A stretch of 64,000 nucleotides of DNA from JAABQG01 sp963726365 (GCA_963726365.1 CAVSCI010000011.1:1-64000); one strand, 5' to 3'; numbered from the stretch's first letter, positions 1-9,865 are shown. Notes: generated from the letters alone by a model not told the origin. Numbers and translations: made by a program.

Positions 1-179
1 AGCGCCTTTCAGATTTTGGCTGAAACCGGCAGGTATCGACCCGTTTGTTGACGTTCAGGCCATCCAAGAGCCGACGCTCAACGGACCCGCTTTCCGGCTC
101 CGCTTAGCAGGGTCGGCGACAGCTGGTGTTCATATCTCCCGACTCGCGCTACCCCCTTCAGAGGCACGCCACCCAATAT

Positions 180-487
180 TCAGCGTCGAACGCCTACGCG
201 GTTAGCGCCCCCGTTCCGGTTGGTGGCACTAACCCCTGCCGCACCAACATTCCCAGCCGCTCCGGGTTGGTTGATACCAGGGTCAACAACGCCTACTCCG
301 GGTGCGCCTACGCCGACGCCGGGTGCAACGCCCACCCCCGGAGCACCACACCGGGGGCAGCTACTGGGCGCGCAACACATCCTTTGGGAACACCCACGGT
401 CTTGCAATAAACAACGGCGTTCGCGGGTAGTACAGCGAAACCCAGGCCCAAGGCCAGCACTGAAGTTGCAAATAGACGGGACATCAT
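180..487 (-). pseudogene. small exported Gly/Pro/Val-repeat protein, frameshifted
   Basis: Reading leftward from the second base of a double ATG, with GGAG seven bases upstream, the frame gives a signal peptide (MMSRLFATSVLALGLGF..., cleavage near ANA) and then a two-cysteine segment, VVYCKTVGVPKGC. A frame change near 340-352 is needed to reach the APGVGVG-type repeats and the C-terminal stop at 180; without it the frame stops early. The whole product would be about 100 residues. Function unknown; the signal peptide and low-complexity tail suggest a periplasmic or surface protein. The break is probably one base in the GC-rich repeat, either a sequence error or slippage. Confidence 0.5.
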
Positions 488-489
488 TC

Positions 490-804
490 ACTCCTTTACA
501 AATAAACAAACACCACAAGTGGCACTTCAAGACATGGAGCGTCAGCTTACACCCCACCCGGCCCCAAAAACGGGTCGCGGCGCACTGAGTGCCAGCGCAG
601 CACGACCCTAGTGGTTGGCAGGGGAGTCAAGAAAGTCCAGATCGGAAAGCCCCCGAACAACCATCCGAAGGTACTTCCGTTTCAGACTGGGTCCGGTCAT
701 TCAGATTTTCAGCGTGGCCGGCAGTTCCCGACCCGAACTTGCCAGCTGTCGAGGCAGCGCAATCCTAGCGTGCGTCCAAATCAGCGCCTGAAGCGGGTAA
801 TCGA
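490..804. other. intergenic, no gene recognised
   Basis: About 315 bases with no convincing coding frame, tRNA or terminator. The stretch at 702-750 weakly resembles 10-56 (shared CAGATTTT, CCGGCAG and CGACCCG blocks in the same order), so it may hold a degenerate dispersed repeat. Confidence 0.4.
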
Positions 805-2159
805 TCAGTGCCCACTTTCTTTCATCAAATGCAGTGCCATGGCGTGATAGGCAGGTAACGAATGCGGGTCGATGCCCAGGTTCCCAGCTATATGGTGGGA
901 GGCGTAGCGGGCAATGACCATTTGCGCCATCGGATCAACGTAAATTGCCTGTCCATGGACACCACGAGCCATATAGGCCCCATGGCTGTTATGCGATATC
1001 CACCACATGTTGCGGTAGCTCCAGCCTGGTAGGGTGTGGTAGCCAGCCGGGGCAAACTGAGAGGGTCCGCACCTTTTCGTATGTCATCAATGACGGCTTT
1101 GGGAATCACTTGCTGTCCCATGGCCATTCCGTCATTGCGCATCATTTCGCCAAAACGAGCGAGATCTCGAAGGCAGGTGTTCAAGCCGCCGCCGGCAAAT
1201 TCTGTGCCTTCAGTGTCAATGGTGATATAGGCATCATGTTCAGCGCCGAGACGGCTCCATATTCTTTGAGTCAAATTTTGCGCCAGCGACTGACCTGTGA
1301 CGCGACGAATAATCCAGCCCAGGGTATCGGTGTTGATGGTTTTGTAGGTGAAACTTTCGCCATGGTTGCCCAGCTTCTTTACGCTCTGAAGAAACTCATA
1401 AAAACTCTGCGGCCCCTGGTATTTGGGAGGTCTGGGCAACAATCCACCGGCGCGGGCATGAGCCCAAATTTCAGCGTGAGGGTCGGTGTAGACCTCGCTG
1501 TACTGCAAAGCAGTTGTCATATCCATAACCTGGCGAACCGTGGCATCGCCGAAAGCACTCTTTTCGAGTTCTGGAACATACTGCGCAACACTTGCAGTGT
1601 CATCAAGAAGCCCCTCGTGAACCAGACAGGCGGCGATCGTGCCAATGAAAGATTTGGTGACGGAGAAGGCAATATGCGGCGTATCCGCGTCGAGCGCACC
1701 CATATAGCGTTCGTAAACGATATGTCCTTTGTGCAGCACCACGATGCCGTCGGTGTAGTTTGCTGAAAGGGATTCAGCCCAAGTCATGTTTTCGCTACTG
1801 CCGATGGGCATAAACGAAACAGCATCCAAATCCGCTCGGTCGGCGCGAGGAAGGGGTGCTACCGGGCCTGAACCACGCGAAACTTCTTTAGTGGGGACCA
1901 GTGATCGATAGTTGCTGTTGGCCCATCGGTTTTGCGGAAACTTGAGCATGTCTCCATCGGCAAAGCGAACCAGTTTCTCTTTAGGTGGTGGCGAACCCAC
2001 CATCCAGCCCATAAGGAGGGGGTCGGAATGCGCTGAGTCTGGCAAGGCTAATTCGGGCGCAATTTTTGTGTCCATGCTGTGTCGCGTGAAAAGGGTTGAA
2101 AAATTTGGAACGCCTTTGTCCGAATAAGCCGCCGTTCCGTACTTCGGTACTACAGACAT
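805..2159 (-). CDS. class C beta-lactamase-fold serine hydrolase, NylB-like, one frameshift
   Basis: Penicillin-binding-protein/beta-lactamase superfamily hydrolase, about 450 residues. The nucleophile motif SVTK (SxxK) lies in FSVTKSFIGT. Upstream is a PQNRWA segment and downstream YVPEL, VRQVMDM and DPHAEIW, the pattern I associate with 6-aminohexanoate-dimer hydrolase (nylon oligomer hydrolase) and relatives. The C-terminal part (WSYRNMWW, ARGVHGQ, VDP) is read only after a one-base frame change near 1050-1065. The ATG at 2159 has GAGG just upstream; GTG at 2168 is an alternative start. No secretion signal is evident, so probably cytoplasmic. The natural substrate (amide, ester or lactam) cannot be read from sequence. 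GC is lower here than in the rest of the window, consistent with an acquired segment. Confidence 0.75.
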
Positions 2160-2359
2160 GAGCCTCACGGGAGCAGGAGCCTGAAAATCTTCCTTGAGGC
2201 CCTAGACGATTGTCAGATATTTGCCTGGGTGTGTGTAAAGGATTTCATTGCTCCAAAGCTGTCACTCACGAGTGCCTGACTTGGCCGTCAGGTGTGAGTT
2301 CGCCGGGTGATCCACAGCTGACCGATCCCGCTGCAAAACGGAAGTCCGCCTTAGACTTA

Positions 2360-2515
2360 TTCTGTTGCAAAAACTCAAGACTTTCGCGTCGAATGGTATT
2401 GGATGAAAAATCGATCTCTCAGATCGGCTCAGAATCGACGATCGCGAAGTGGGCAAGGGGTCGAGCACCCCTCAAAATCTGGACCAAGTCCTATTGACCG
2501 AGTTTTTCAACAGAA
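2360..2515. repeat. 156-bp element bounded by near-identical inverted repeats
   Basis: TTCTGTTGCAAAAACTC at 2360-2376 and, on the other strand, TTCTGTTGAAAAACTC at 2500-2515 are inverted copies differing by one base. They enclose about 120 bases with no gene. The ends resemble terminal repeats of insertion sequences, so this could be a MITE or a deleted IS remnant. No clear target duplication was seen. Confidence 0.5.
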
Positions 2516-2702
2516 TTGACTGATTGCTGCCGTTGAGACGGGATTTTCTTAAGTCAAATAGGCCGCGATAGCTGCCGTTCAAAAGCGTGGTTCAGTTTGA
2601 GTAACTTGAAGCCTCGAATTGAGCATAATCAGGCCGCAGGTTTTGCGGCACACATGACGTTAGGCCGCTCACTCACAACACTAGCTGACAAGGGCCGTCG
2701 CA

Positions 2703-3089
2703 ATGGACATACCTCTCTCCAACAGCCAAATCGTCGTTCGGGTCTGCCTCTTTGCCTTTGCAGCAATCGCCGTCTTTGGAGGTTCGTTGCAGATGTACTT
2801 GGGCCAACCAGACACCACTCCCAGACTGGACAACGTCCATCGCTTCATGGCAGGGATCTACTTATTCATGGGCATCATCTGCGCTTGGTCGGCAGTGACG
2901 GTCAGGGAGCAAGGTACGTTGGTCTATATCATTGCTGCCGGAGTCTTCGTCGCAGGTTGCGGGCGCCTGTTGTCCATGAGCAAGGTCGGTCTGCCTGAGC
3001 CTGCGGCGCTGTGGCTGGGCTATCTGACTCCTGAACTTTTGTTGCCTTGGGTGTTGGCCGTTGCGCATTTTTATCGGCCTCAATCCTAG
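2703..3089 (+). CDS. DUF4345-family small membrane protein
   Basis: Protein of 128 residues with four hydrophobic segments (about residues 9-28, 50-65, 75-92 and 105-122). The central LDNVHRFMAGIYLFMGI is the pattern I know from DUF4345 proteins. Function unknown; an inner-membrane location is expected. The gene stands alone on the plus strand between the inverted-repeat element and the IS. The start is the ATG at 2703; only a weak purine-rich stretch precedes it. Intact, with no frameshift. Confidence 0.65.
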   Translation: MDIPLSNSQIVVRVCLFAFAAIAVFGGSLQMYLGQPDTTPRLDNVHRFMAGIYLFMGIICAWSAVTVREQGTLVYIIAAGVFVAGCGRLLSMSKVGLPEPAALWLGYLTPELLLPWVLAVAHFYRPQS

Positions 3090-3237
3090 GGTATGGAACG
3101 GCCTGATCCATCGCTGGCTCCCGCATAGCTCGAACATAAAACCTGTGTTTTTATCGACTACTTTGGTGCGTGAAGTCTGACCGCTTCCAGCCCTCTGGAG
3201 TCATTGGCAACCAAAACCCGAATGGCTCCTGACGCTG

Positions 3238-3253
3238 GAGGCTGTGTGATAAC
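3238..3253 (+). repeat. IS left terminal inverted repeat
   Basis: GAGGCTGTGTGATAAC pairs with the right end at 15 of 16 positions. It lies directly inside the GCTG duplication and 148 bases from the transposase stop codon. Confidence 0.8.
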
Positions 3254-3401
3254 TCGTCAGCAGCGGCTGTTGCCCGACAGATCCTGCTTGCAATCGACTC
3301 CAGAAATGTCAAACAGTATTGCGACGTGCCAGACGGGCGGTAACCTGGCCAAATTGGCCCCGTGAACGCTCTGAAGCTGCGTTTTTGATCTGAGAAGGGG
3401 C

Positions 3402-4851
3402 CTATGCACCCATCAACCGCATTGCCTTCATCGTCTGGGTAATACCCAGAATGCCTATAACCCGCTTGAGGTTGTAAGCCAGTACGTTCAAGCTCATTTC
3501 GGTGGACACGTTTCCCATTCCACGCGTCAGGAAGTGCGACCAGCCCATCCAGTGCTTGAGGGTTCCAAATACATGCTCGACAGTGCTCTTTCTCACTGTC
3601 ATCGCTTGGGGCATGCGGTCAAGCCGATGCTGCACCGATTCCATTACCGCTTCGTGCTCCCAACGCCGAATGCGCCGGTAACTGCTGGGGGTGCATTGCG
3701 CCTTGATCGCGCATCCAATACAGGCGCTACTCCAATAAATGCGAATCTGCATCCCTTTCTCTTCGGTGGTGAATCGATGAATAGCCCGATTGCCTGCGGG
3801 GCACTGGTACTCATCTTCGCGTGCAATGTAGATGAAGTCCCCTTTGTCGAACCGCCCGTCGGCATTTGCACTTGAAGTCATGGGCTTGGGAACATACGCC
3901 GCGATGCCTGCGTCTTCACAGGCCTTGAGTTCCATGGCCGCTGTAGTAACCACGATCAGCGATGGCTTGCAACCCGGCGCAGCCCATGGCCTCACTTGCC
4001 GCCAGCGCAAGCTTGCTGAGTTGCGAGCGGTCACTACCCGTGTTGGTGACTTCATGCGCCACGATCAGATGGTTCTTGGTGTCTACCGCCGTCTGCACGT
4101 TGTAGCCCACCATGGCCGTGCCTTTGGCACTGTGGGTGGTCATCGCCCGTGCGTCCGGGTCGGTCTGGGAGAGTTGCCGATCGGGCTGAGTCTCCAGCTG
4201 CGCCTTGATCTTCTGAAGGTCTTGCATGCGTTGGCGCATCTTCTGGATCTTGCCTTGCAAGCGTTCGGTCTTGGCCTGCATTTCTGTGGGCTGCGTGCGA
4301 TCTGCCGTCTCCAGTGCATCGAGATAGCGCTGGATGCTTTCTTCGATTTCACGCTCGCGTCGTTCAATTTTGCCCGGCGTGTAGTTGCGTTCGCGGTTGT
4401 TGACGGCCTTGAACTTGCTGCCATCAATGGCGACCACAGCTTGCGTAAACAGCTTGAGTTCCCGGCACAGCAGCACAAAGCGCCGGCACACATTGCGGAT
4501 GCCTTTGCCGTTGTCCCGACGGAAGTCTGCGATGGTCTTGAAGTCCGGGGCCAAACGACCTGTCAGCCACATCAGCTCAACATTGCGTTGGCATTCGCGC
4601 TCCAGGCGGCGACTGGACTGGATGCGGTTGAGGTAGCCGTAGAGGTAAACCTTCAGAAGCACTGACGGGTGGTACGAGGGGCGCCCGGTTGCTGCCGGCA
4701 TTGCACCCTCAAAGCCCAGCGCCATCATGTCCAACTCGCCGATGAATGCATCCACCACCCGCACAGTGTTGTCCTCGGCAATGAAATCATCCAGACACTC
4801 CGGCAGCAATGTGACCTGGCTTCGATCGCTACCCTGGATGAATCGCGTCAT
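3402..4851 (-). CDS. IS1182-family transposase, one frameshift
   Basis: DDE transposase of about 480 residues. The N-terminal part (SYHPSVLLKVYLYGYLNRI, then LMWLTG and DFKTIADFRRDN) is typical of the IS1182 group. The first catalytic Asp is probably in VVAIDGSKFKAVNN, the second in IADRGYYSG, and the Glu lies in the C-terminal region around STVEHVFG. A coiled coil-like charged stretch lies between about residues 170 and 240. One extra base in GGCCATGG near 3934-3936 breaks the frame just after the second Asp motif; restoring it gives a full-length protein. The break could be an error or a recent inactivation. No heptameric slippery site suggests programmed frameshifting. Confidence 0.85.
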
Positions 4852-4924
4852 CTTCTGCCCTCCATCAGCGCCTTGTTGTTGGTGTCAACGCAGCAGGCCT
4901 TCAGAGCGTGGACAAAATCAGTGT

Positions 4925-4940
4925 GTTTTCACACAGCCTC
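4925..4940 (-). repeat. IS right terminal inverted repeat
   Basis: Read on the minus strand this is GAGGCTGTGTGAAAAC. It lies 73 bases upstream of the transposase start and is followed outward by GCTG. Confidence 0.8.
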
Positions 4941-5061
4941 GCTGCTTTGCGGACGCTCACTCCTCAAATCCGGGCAGCAGAAGAACGGACGTCATCGACC
5001 CGCCACTGTACCCTTCGCCTTCGCCCGCACCCCGGCGGAGCGCCTTCGCAACCAAAGTTGC

Positions 5062-5120
5062 CCCAAATTGGCCTCTCCCCAGCGTCAAAGGGTCAAAATC
5101 AGCTCCTGACTTCGTAGCGC
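5062..5120 (-). repeat. GACGCTGG-core dispersed repeat, copy 1
   Basis: On the minus strand it reads GCTACGAAG, GAGCTGAT, GACCC, TTTGACGCTGG, GGAGAGGCC in order, matching the consensus deduced from the other copies. It lies between the IS and the SpmA/B-like gene. Confidence 0.6.
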
Positions 5121-5188
5121 CCAATGCCCCGCTCCGTCAGGCAGAATTGATCGCCCTGCCGACGACCCGCTGCCCTACCACCCCGCCC

Positions 5189-6435
5189 ATGCTCCTGAAC
5201 CTCATCTGGCTGGCCTTCTTCGTCAGCGCCTTTGCCGTGGCCTTGGTTCGGCTGGCGATGGGCGACATGGAGGTGTTCCCGGCGCTGCTGGCGGCGATGT
5301 TCGACTCGGCGCGCACGGGCTTTGACATTTCCATCGGGCTGGTCGGCGTGATGGCGCTGTGGCTGGGCATTCTGCGCATCGGCGAGCGCGCGGGCATGGT
5401 GGATGCGCTGGCGCGCCTGGCGGCCCCGGCGCTGCGCCAGCTGTTTCCCGGTGTGCCCCCCGGCCACCCGGCGCAGGGCGCGATGGTGATGAACGTCTCG
5501 GCCAACCTGCTGGGGCTGGACAACGCGGCCACGCCGCTGGGCCTGAAAGCCATGCAGGAGCTGCAGACGCTGAACCCGCAGCCGGCGCGCGCCACCGACG
5601 CGCAGATCCTGTTCATCGTGCTCAACACGGCGGGCTGACGCTGATTCCCACCTCGGTCATCGCCATCCGCCAGACGCTGGCGGTGAAGCAGGGGCTGGCG
5701 GGCTTCAACGCGGCCGACATCCTGCTGCCCACGCTGGTGGCCACGTCGATCTCGCTCCTGGCCGCGCTGCTGGCGGTGGCCGTGGTGCAGCGGCTGCCGA
5801 TCTGGCACGCGCGGCTGCTGGTGCCGCTGGCGGCATTCGGAGCGGCCATCGGCGCGGTGCTCTGGGGCCTGGGCCAGCTGCCGCCCGAGGTGGCGGCACG
5901 CTGGATGGGGCTGGCGGGCAGTCTGGCCATCGTCACGCTGGTGCTGGTGTTCCTGCTGGCCGGAGCGGCCAAGCGGGTGCCGGTGTACGAGGTGTTCGTC
6001 GAAGGCGCGAAAGAGGGCTTCGGCGTGGCCGTCAACATCATTCCCTACCTGGTGGCGATGCTGGTGGCCATCGGCGTGTTTCGCGCGGCCGGCTGCATGG
6101 ACTATGTGATGGCCGCCATCGGCAGCGGCGTGGCGGCGCTGGGCTGGAACACCGACTTCCTGCCGGCGCTGCCGGTGGGGCTGATGAAGATCCTCTCGGG
6201 CTCGGGCGCGCGCGGGCTGATGGTGGACGTGATGCAGACCCACGGCGTGGCCTCGTTTGCCGGCAAGCTGGCGGCCATCATCCAGGGCTCGACCGAGACC
6301 ACGTTCTACGTGCTGGCGGTGTACTTCGGCAGCGTGGGCGTGAAGGACACGCGCCACGCGCTGGGCTGCGCGCTGTTTGCCGATGCGGTGGGCATCGTGG
6401 CGGCGATCGGGGTGGCGTACGCGTTTTATCGCTGA
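5189..6435 (+). CDS. nucleoside-recognition (SpmA/SpmB-type) membrane protein, one frameshift
   Basis: Polytopic protein of about 415 residues with two Gate/nucleoside-recognition halves, as in fused SpmA-SpmB proteins of Gram-negative bacteria. The first half has NVSANLLGLDNAATPLGLKA, a hallmark of SpmA; the second has PVGLMKILSGSGARG and STETTFYVLAVYFG, hallmarks of SpmB. One base is missing near 5634 (the frame would read NTAG-LTLIPTSVIA), which creates a false stop. The start is ATG 5189 (MLLNLIWLAF); no strong ribosome site is visible. Members of this family sit in the inner membrane and their substrate is not firmly known. It is convergent with the regulator at the end of the ureido operon. 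Confidence 0.75.
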
Positions 6436-6627
6436 GGCGGATTCGCCTTCAAACGTATCACTGCGTTGCTTTTCGCTGCCTGGCGGCAAGAGCGCACCAC
6501 CCGCGACGGGATCAGGCCGGTGGGGCGCTCATCGCAGCGAAATCAAGGAGGAGGCCGCAGGCCGGGGGACATTCGCGCAGAGGAGTGCCGCATCGGCCTG
6601 ATCCTGCCCTTCGCAGCCACGTTTCAC
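6436..6627. other. intergenic, one 11-bp inverted repeat
   Basis: Downstream of the SpmA/B-like gene. GGATCAGGCCG at 6509-6519 and its complement at 6594-6604 form a perfect 11-bp inverted repeat with a 74-base loop. There is no T-run, so it is not a standard terminator. No gene seen. Confidence 0.35.
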
Positions 6628-6689
6628 TAATTTCTGGCGCCTTCCCAGCGTCGGAAGGTCATGAGCAGCTATGGTTTCAGGAGTTTCAG
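6628..6689 (-). repeat. GACGCTGG-core dispersed repeat, copy 2
   Basis: On the minus strand it contains AAACTCCTGAAACCATAGC, CTTCC, GACGCTGG and GAAGG. The 5' part matches the copy at 54108-54172 almost base for base. CCTTCC and GGAAGG can pair around the core. Confidence 0.75.
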
Positions 6690-6774
6690 CGCTCGCCCCG
6701 GGCAGGGCTGCGGCCGGGCCATGGCAGTGCATGGGGCGCAGGGGTTGCCGCGCCGAACGGCGTGGGGCACCGGC

Positions 6775-7498
6775 TCAGCCGGCCCCATTCCGGCTGCCCT
6801 GGCGCGCGAGATGCACCTGATGCAGCGTGATCTTGCGCACCTCGGCCTGGCTGGTCGCGATGTGCGCGCGCAGCAGCATGGCCGCCTGGTCGCCGCGCTT
6901 GCGCTGGATGGCCTTGAGGATCTTGGCGTGTTCGTCGTAGGTGGCGTCGATGCGTGCCTGCTTGGTGAAGTCCAGCCGGCGGATGATGCGGATGCGTTCG
7001 GTCACGTCCTTGTGCACCCGGGCCATCTCGGCGTTGCCGGCGGCCGCGACCAGGGCGCAGTGGAAGGCTTCGTCCCGCCGCGAGACCTCGACCATGTCGG
7101 CGCAACGTTCGGCCGCGGGCACCAGCCAGATGGCGGCCAGCGCGTCGAGCATGGCGCGGTCCACGCGCTTGCCGTCGGAACACAGGCGCTCCACGGCCGT
7201 GGTCTCCAGCACCATGCGCAGGTCATAGAGTTGCTCGAACTGCTCGAAGTCAAACGGCAGCACGTGCCAGCCGCTGCGGAACAGCACGTCCACGTAGCCC
7301 TCCTGCTGCAGGCGGAACAGCGCCTGGCGCACCGGCGTGCGCGACACGCCCAAGCCGCTCGCTCAGCTCGTTCTCGGTGAAGCGGTCACCGGGCACCAGC
7401 TTGAAATCGGCGACGTCCTGCTTGAGCTGGGCATAGACCTCGTCGGCGCGCGAGCGATGCGGCGCTTTCGCGACGGGGGGGGAGGCGGTCGTTTTCAC
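6775..7498 (-). CDS. GntR-family (FCD-type) transcriptional regulator, one frameshift
   Basis: DNA-binding regulator of about 240 residues. The N-terminal winged helix (RADEVYAQLKQDVADFKLVPG, read as shorter pieces; then FTENELSERLGVSRTPVRQAL) is the GntR signature; the C-terminal part is the helical FCD ligand-binding domain with conserved D and H positions (DEAFHCALVAAAGN). An extra base near 7349-7354 splits the helix-turn-helix in GVSRTPVR. It is the last gene of the leftward ureido operon, 13 bases after the preceding hydrolase gene, so it probably represses its own operon. A matching palindrome lies at the operon promoter (21369-21384). The effector is unknown; a ureido compound is likely from context. 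Confidence 0.85.
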
Positions 7499-7511
7499 CG
7501 CAGGGACTTTA

Positions 7512-8177
7512 TCAGGCCAGGCTGCGCAGCAGCGCGGCGCTGCCGGCGGTCCAGCCGACGATGGCGCCCTGCGCGCGCATCATGTCCACGGCGGCAGCCT
7601 TGAAGGCCGGGAAGTAGCTTTCGGTGCAGTCTTCGAGCAGCAGGCAGTCGTAGCCGCGGTCATTGGCCTCGCGCATGCTGGTCTGCACGCAGACCTCGGT
7701 GGTCACGCCCATGAACAGCAGGTGCGTGATGCCGGCGCTGCTGCAGCAGCTCGTGCAGCGGCGTGGCATAGAACGCGCCCTTGCCGGGCTTGTCGATCAC
7801 GATCTCGCCCGGCACCGGCGCCAGCGCCGGGATGATCTGGTTGCCCGGCTCGCCGGCCACGAGGATGCGGCCCATCGGCCCGGCGTCGCCGATGCGCAGG
7901 CTCGGGTTGCCGCGGTTGCGCTTGGCCGGCGGGCAGTCCGACAGGTCGGCCCGATGCGCATTCGCGCGTGTGCACCACCAGGCCGCCGGCGCGCGCGCCA
8001 GGCCGCCAGCACGCGCTGGCAGGCCGGCACGATGGCCGAGAGCAGCGACACGTCGTTGCCCAGCGTCTCGCCAAAGCCGCCGGGCTCGATGAAGTCGCGC
8101 TGCATGTCGATGATGACCAGCGCGGTGGTGCTTCAGCATCGAAGTCGTACGGGAAACGGGTTGGCGTCGATTTGCAT
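7512..8177 (-). CDS. isochorismatase-fold cysteine hydrolase (possible triuret-type), several frameshifts
   Basis: Amidohydrolase of about 220 residues. The catalytic triad of the family is visible: Asp in IIDMQRDF, Lys in DKPGKGAFY and Cys in GVTTEVCVQTS. It starts MQIDANPFP at 8177. Frame changes are needed near 8148, 8110, 7990 and 7738; all motifs survive, so the gene is probably intact in the organism. It is a paralogue of the biuret-hydrolase-like gene at 9866-10557 but differs in the segment before the Cys and in the C-terminus (SYFPAF rather than ATDRGN). In known systems a BiuH paralogue, TrtA, converts triuret to carboxybiuret. The nearby AtzE/AtzG, which use carboxybiuret, make that role attractive but unproven. 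Ureidoacrylate- or oxamate-type activity is also possible. Confidence 0.7.
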
Positions 8178-8186
8178 GGTGGGTCT

Positions 8187-9838
8187 TCAATGGTGGCCGC
8201 CGCCCATGTGGGCGCCCAGCACATGGCGCTCGGCGCCGGCGGCCGGCGTTTCGTACACGATGCGGCCTTCGCTCATGACGACGATGCGGTCGGCCAGCTC
8301 CAGCAGCTCGTCCAGGTCCTCGCTGACCAGCAGCACCGCGCCGCCGCGGTGCGCGCACCTGCACGATGCGGCTGTGGATTTCCTCGACCGCGGCAAAGTC
8401 CAGCCCGAACACCGGGTTGGCCGCGATCAGCACATTGATGTCGCCGGCCAGCTCGCGGGCCAGCACGGCGCGCTGCACGTTGCCGCCCGAGAGGCTGCGG
8501 ATCGGCGCGCCCTCGCCCTGGGTCTTGACGCCGTACTCGGCAATCCACTCGCGCGCGCGGCTGCGCCAGAGCGGAAACTTCAGCAGGCTGGCCCAGCCCC
8601 CGCCGCTGGCCAGCGGCGGCTGGTCGAAGTCGCGCAAGCGCCATGTTCTCGGCCACGCTCAGGTCGCCCACGCAGGCGTTGCGCAGCGGCTCCTCGGGCA
8701 GGCTGCGCACCTTGAGGCGGCGGTTCTCCTCGCGCCGCGCGCCATAGGCCTCGCCGTTGACGCTGACACGGCCCGACAGCCGCGGCCGCTGGCCCACCAG
8801 CGCCTCCACCAGCTCGCGCTGGCCGTTGCCCGAGACGCCGGCCACGCCCAGGATCTCGCCCGGCTGCACCGCAAAGCTGACCTGCGTGACGGCCAGCGTG
8901 CCGCGGTCGCCCATGGCGTCGAGCTGCTCCACCGCCAGCGCAGGCGTGCCCGGGACTGCTATCGACTCTGTAGCTGTCGAAGACCCGCCGACGCTGGGTC
9001 TGGCCGTTTTTCTCCTCTGAACCGGCGGTCTCGGCAGCGGCTGCGGCCGCCACCGCGGACTTCGGCCGGCGTGGCGGCCGCGCCCATCATGGCGGCGGCC
9101 AGCAGGCCGGGATGCGTGTCCGCCACCTTGCAGTGGTGCACGGCCTGGCCGCGGCGCAGCACGGTCACGTCGTCGGCATAGGCCATGACCTCGCGGAACT
9201 TGTGCGTGATGATGAGCACGGTGCACTGGCCGCTGCGCGCGAATTCGCGCACATGGCCCAGCACCTCGTCGGCCTCCTGCGGCGTCAGCACCGAGGTCGG
9301 CTCGTCCAGGATCAGCAGGCGCGGCTTCAGGTACAGCTGCTTGAGCAGTTCGAGCTTCTGCTTCTCGCCGGCCGCCAGCTCGGCCGGGCGCGCGTCCAGG
9401 TCCAGGCTGAAGGGCGTGGTGGCCAGGAAGGCCTTGAGCTCGGCGCGCTTGGCCTTCCAGTCGATCAGCGCCGGGCACCTGCCGCCGGCCAGCAGCAGGT
9501 TCTCGGCCACCGTCATGCCCGGCGCCAGCGTGAAGTGCTGGTACACCATGCCGATGCCCAGCGCGCGCGCCACGATCGGGTTGGGGATGGCCTGCTCGCG
9601 CCCGTCGATCAGGATGCTGCCGTCCTCGGCGCGCTGGAAGCCCGCCACGCATTTCACCAGCGTGCTCTTGCCGGCGCCGTTCTCGCCGAGCAGCGCGTGC
9701 ACCGTGCCCGGCTCCACGCGCAGGCTCACGCTGGTCCAGCGCGGTGAAGCTGCCGAAGCGCTTGGTCAGCTCGTAGGTCTCCAGCGCCAGCGCGCCGGTG
9801 GCCGGCTTGGGCGGCGGGATCAGGTGCGAGGTGCTCAT
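8187..9838 (-). CDS. BMP-type ABC transporter, duplicated ATP-binding protein, several frameshifts
   Basis: Protein of about 550 residues with two ABC domains, as in sugar/nucleoside (BMP-family) importers. Domain 1 has Walker A GENGAGKST and Walker B LLILDEPTS. Domain 2 has the usual degenerate Walker A (GVSGNGQRE) and the signature LSGGNVQRAVLAREL. Frame changes are needed near 9735, around 8960-9060, near 8640 and near 8350. The linker between the domains carries a copy of the dispersed GACGCTGG repeat (8951-9019). It starts at ATG 9838, 27 bases after the biuret-hydrolase-like gene. It would energise the two permeases at 11639-13670 with the BMP binding protein at 13700. Confidence 0.8.
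8951..9019 (+). repeat. GACGCTGG-core dispersed repeat, copy 3, inside an ABC ATPase gene
   Basis: The plus strand reads GACTGCTATCGACTC, TGTAGCTGTC, GACCC, GCCGACGCTGG and GTCTGGCCG in order. It runs antisense to the gene and lies in the linker between its two ATPase domains, where an insertion would be tolerated. Confidence 0.65.
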
Positions 9839-9865
9839 GGGGATCGGGCCCGGTGGTGGTCGGCG

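Larger units (their letters stand above)
3238..4940. mobile_element. complete IS1182-family insertion sequence (1703 bp)
   Basis: The element is bounded by 16-bp terminal inverted repeats, GAGGCTGTGTGATAAC at 3238-3253 and the complement of GAGGCTGTGTGAAAAC at 4925-4940, matching at 15 of 16 positions. It is flanked by a 4-bp direct repeat GCTG (3234-3237 and 4941-4944), taken as the target-site duplication. It carries one transposase gene on the minus strand. Confidence 0.85.

Noticed and set aside
1..750. A dispersed repeat at 10-56 and 702-750
   Set aside because: The two segments share short blocks but only about 60 percent of positions; not enough to call a repeat family.
3930..3940. 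Programmed frameshifting in the IS transposase
   Set aside because: No slippery heptamer or downstream structure is evident; one extra C in GGCCATGG explains the break, and IS1182 transposases are normally a single frame.
3365..4909. AACGCTCTGAAG and its complement as the IS ends
   Set aside because: These 11-bp matches lie inside the element. The 16-bp ends at 3238 and 4925 with a GCTG duplication are better.
5137..6489. A 450-codon minus-strand open frame opposite the SpmA/B-like gene
   Set aside because: His/Arg/Gln-rich shadow without motifs; the plus strand has the membrane protein.
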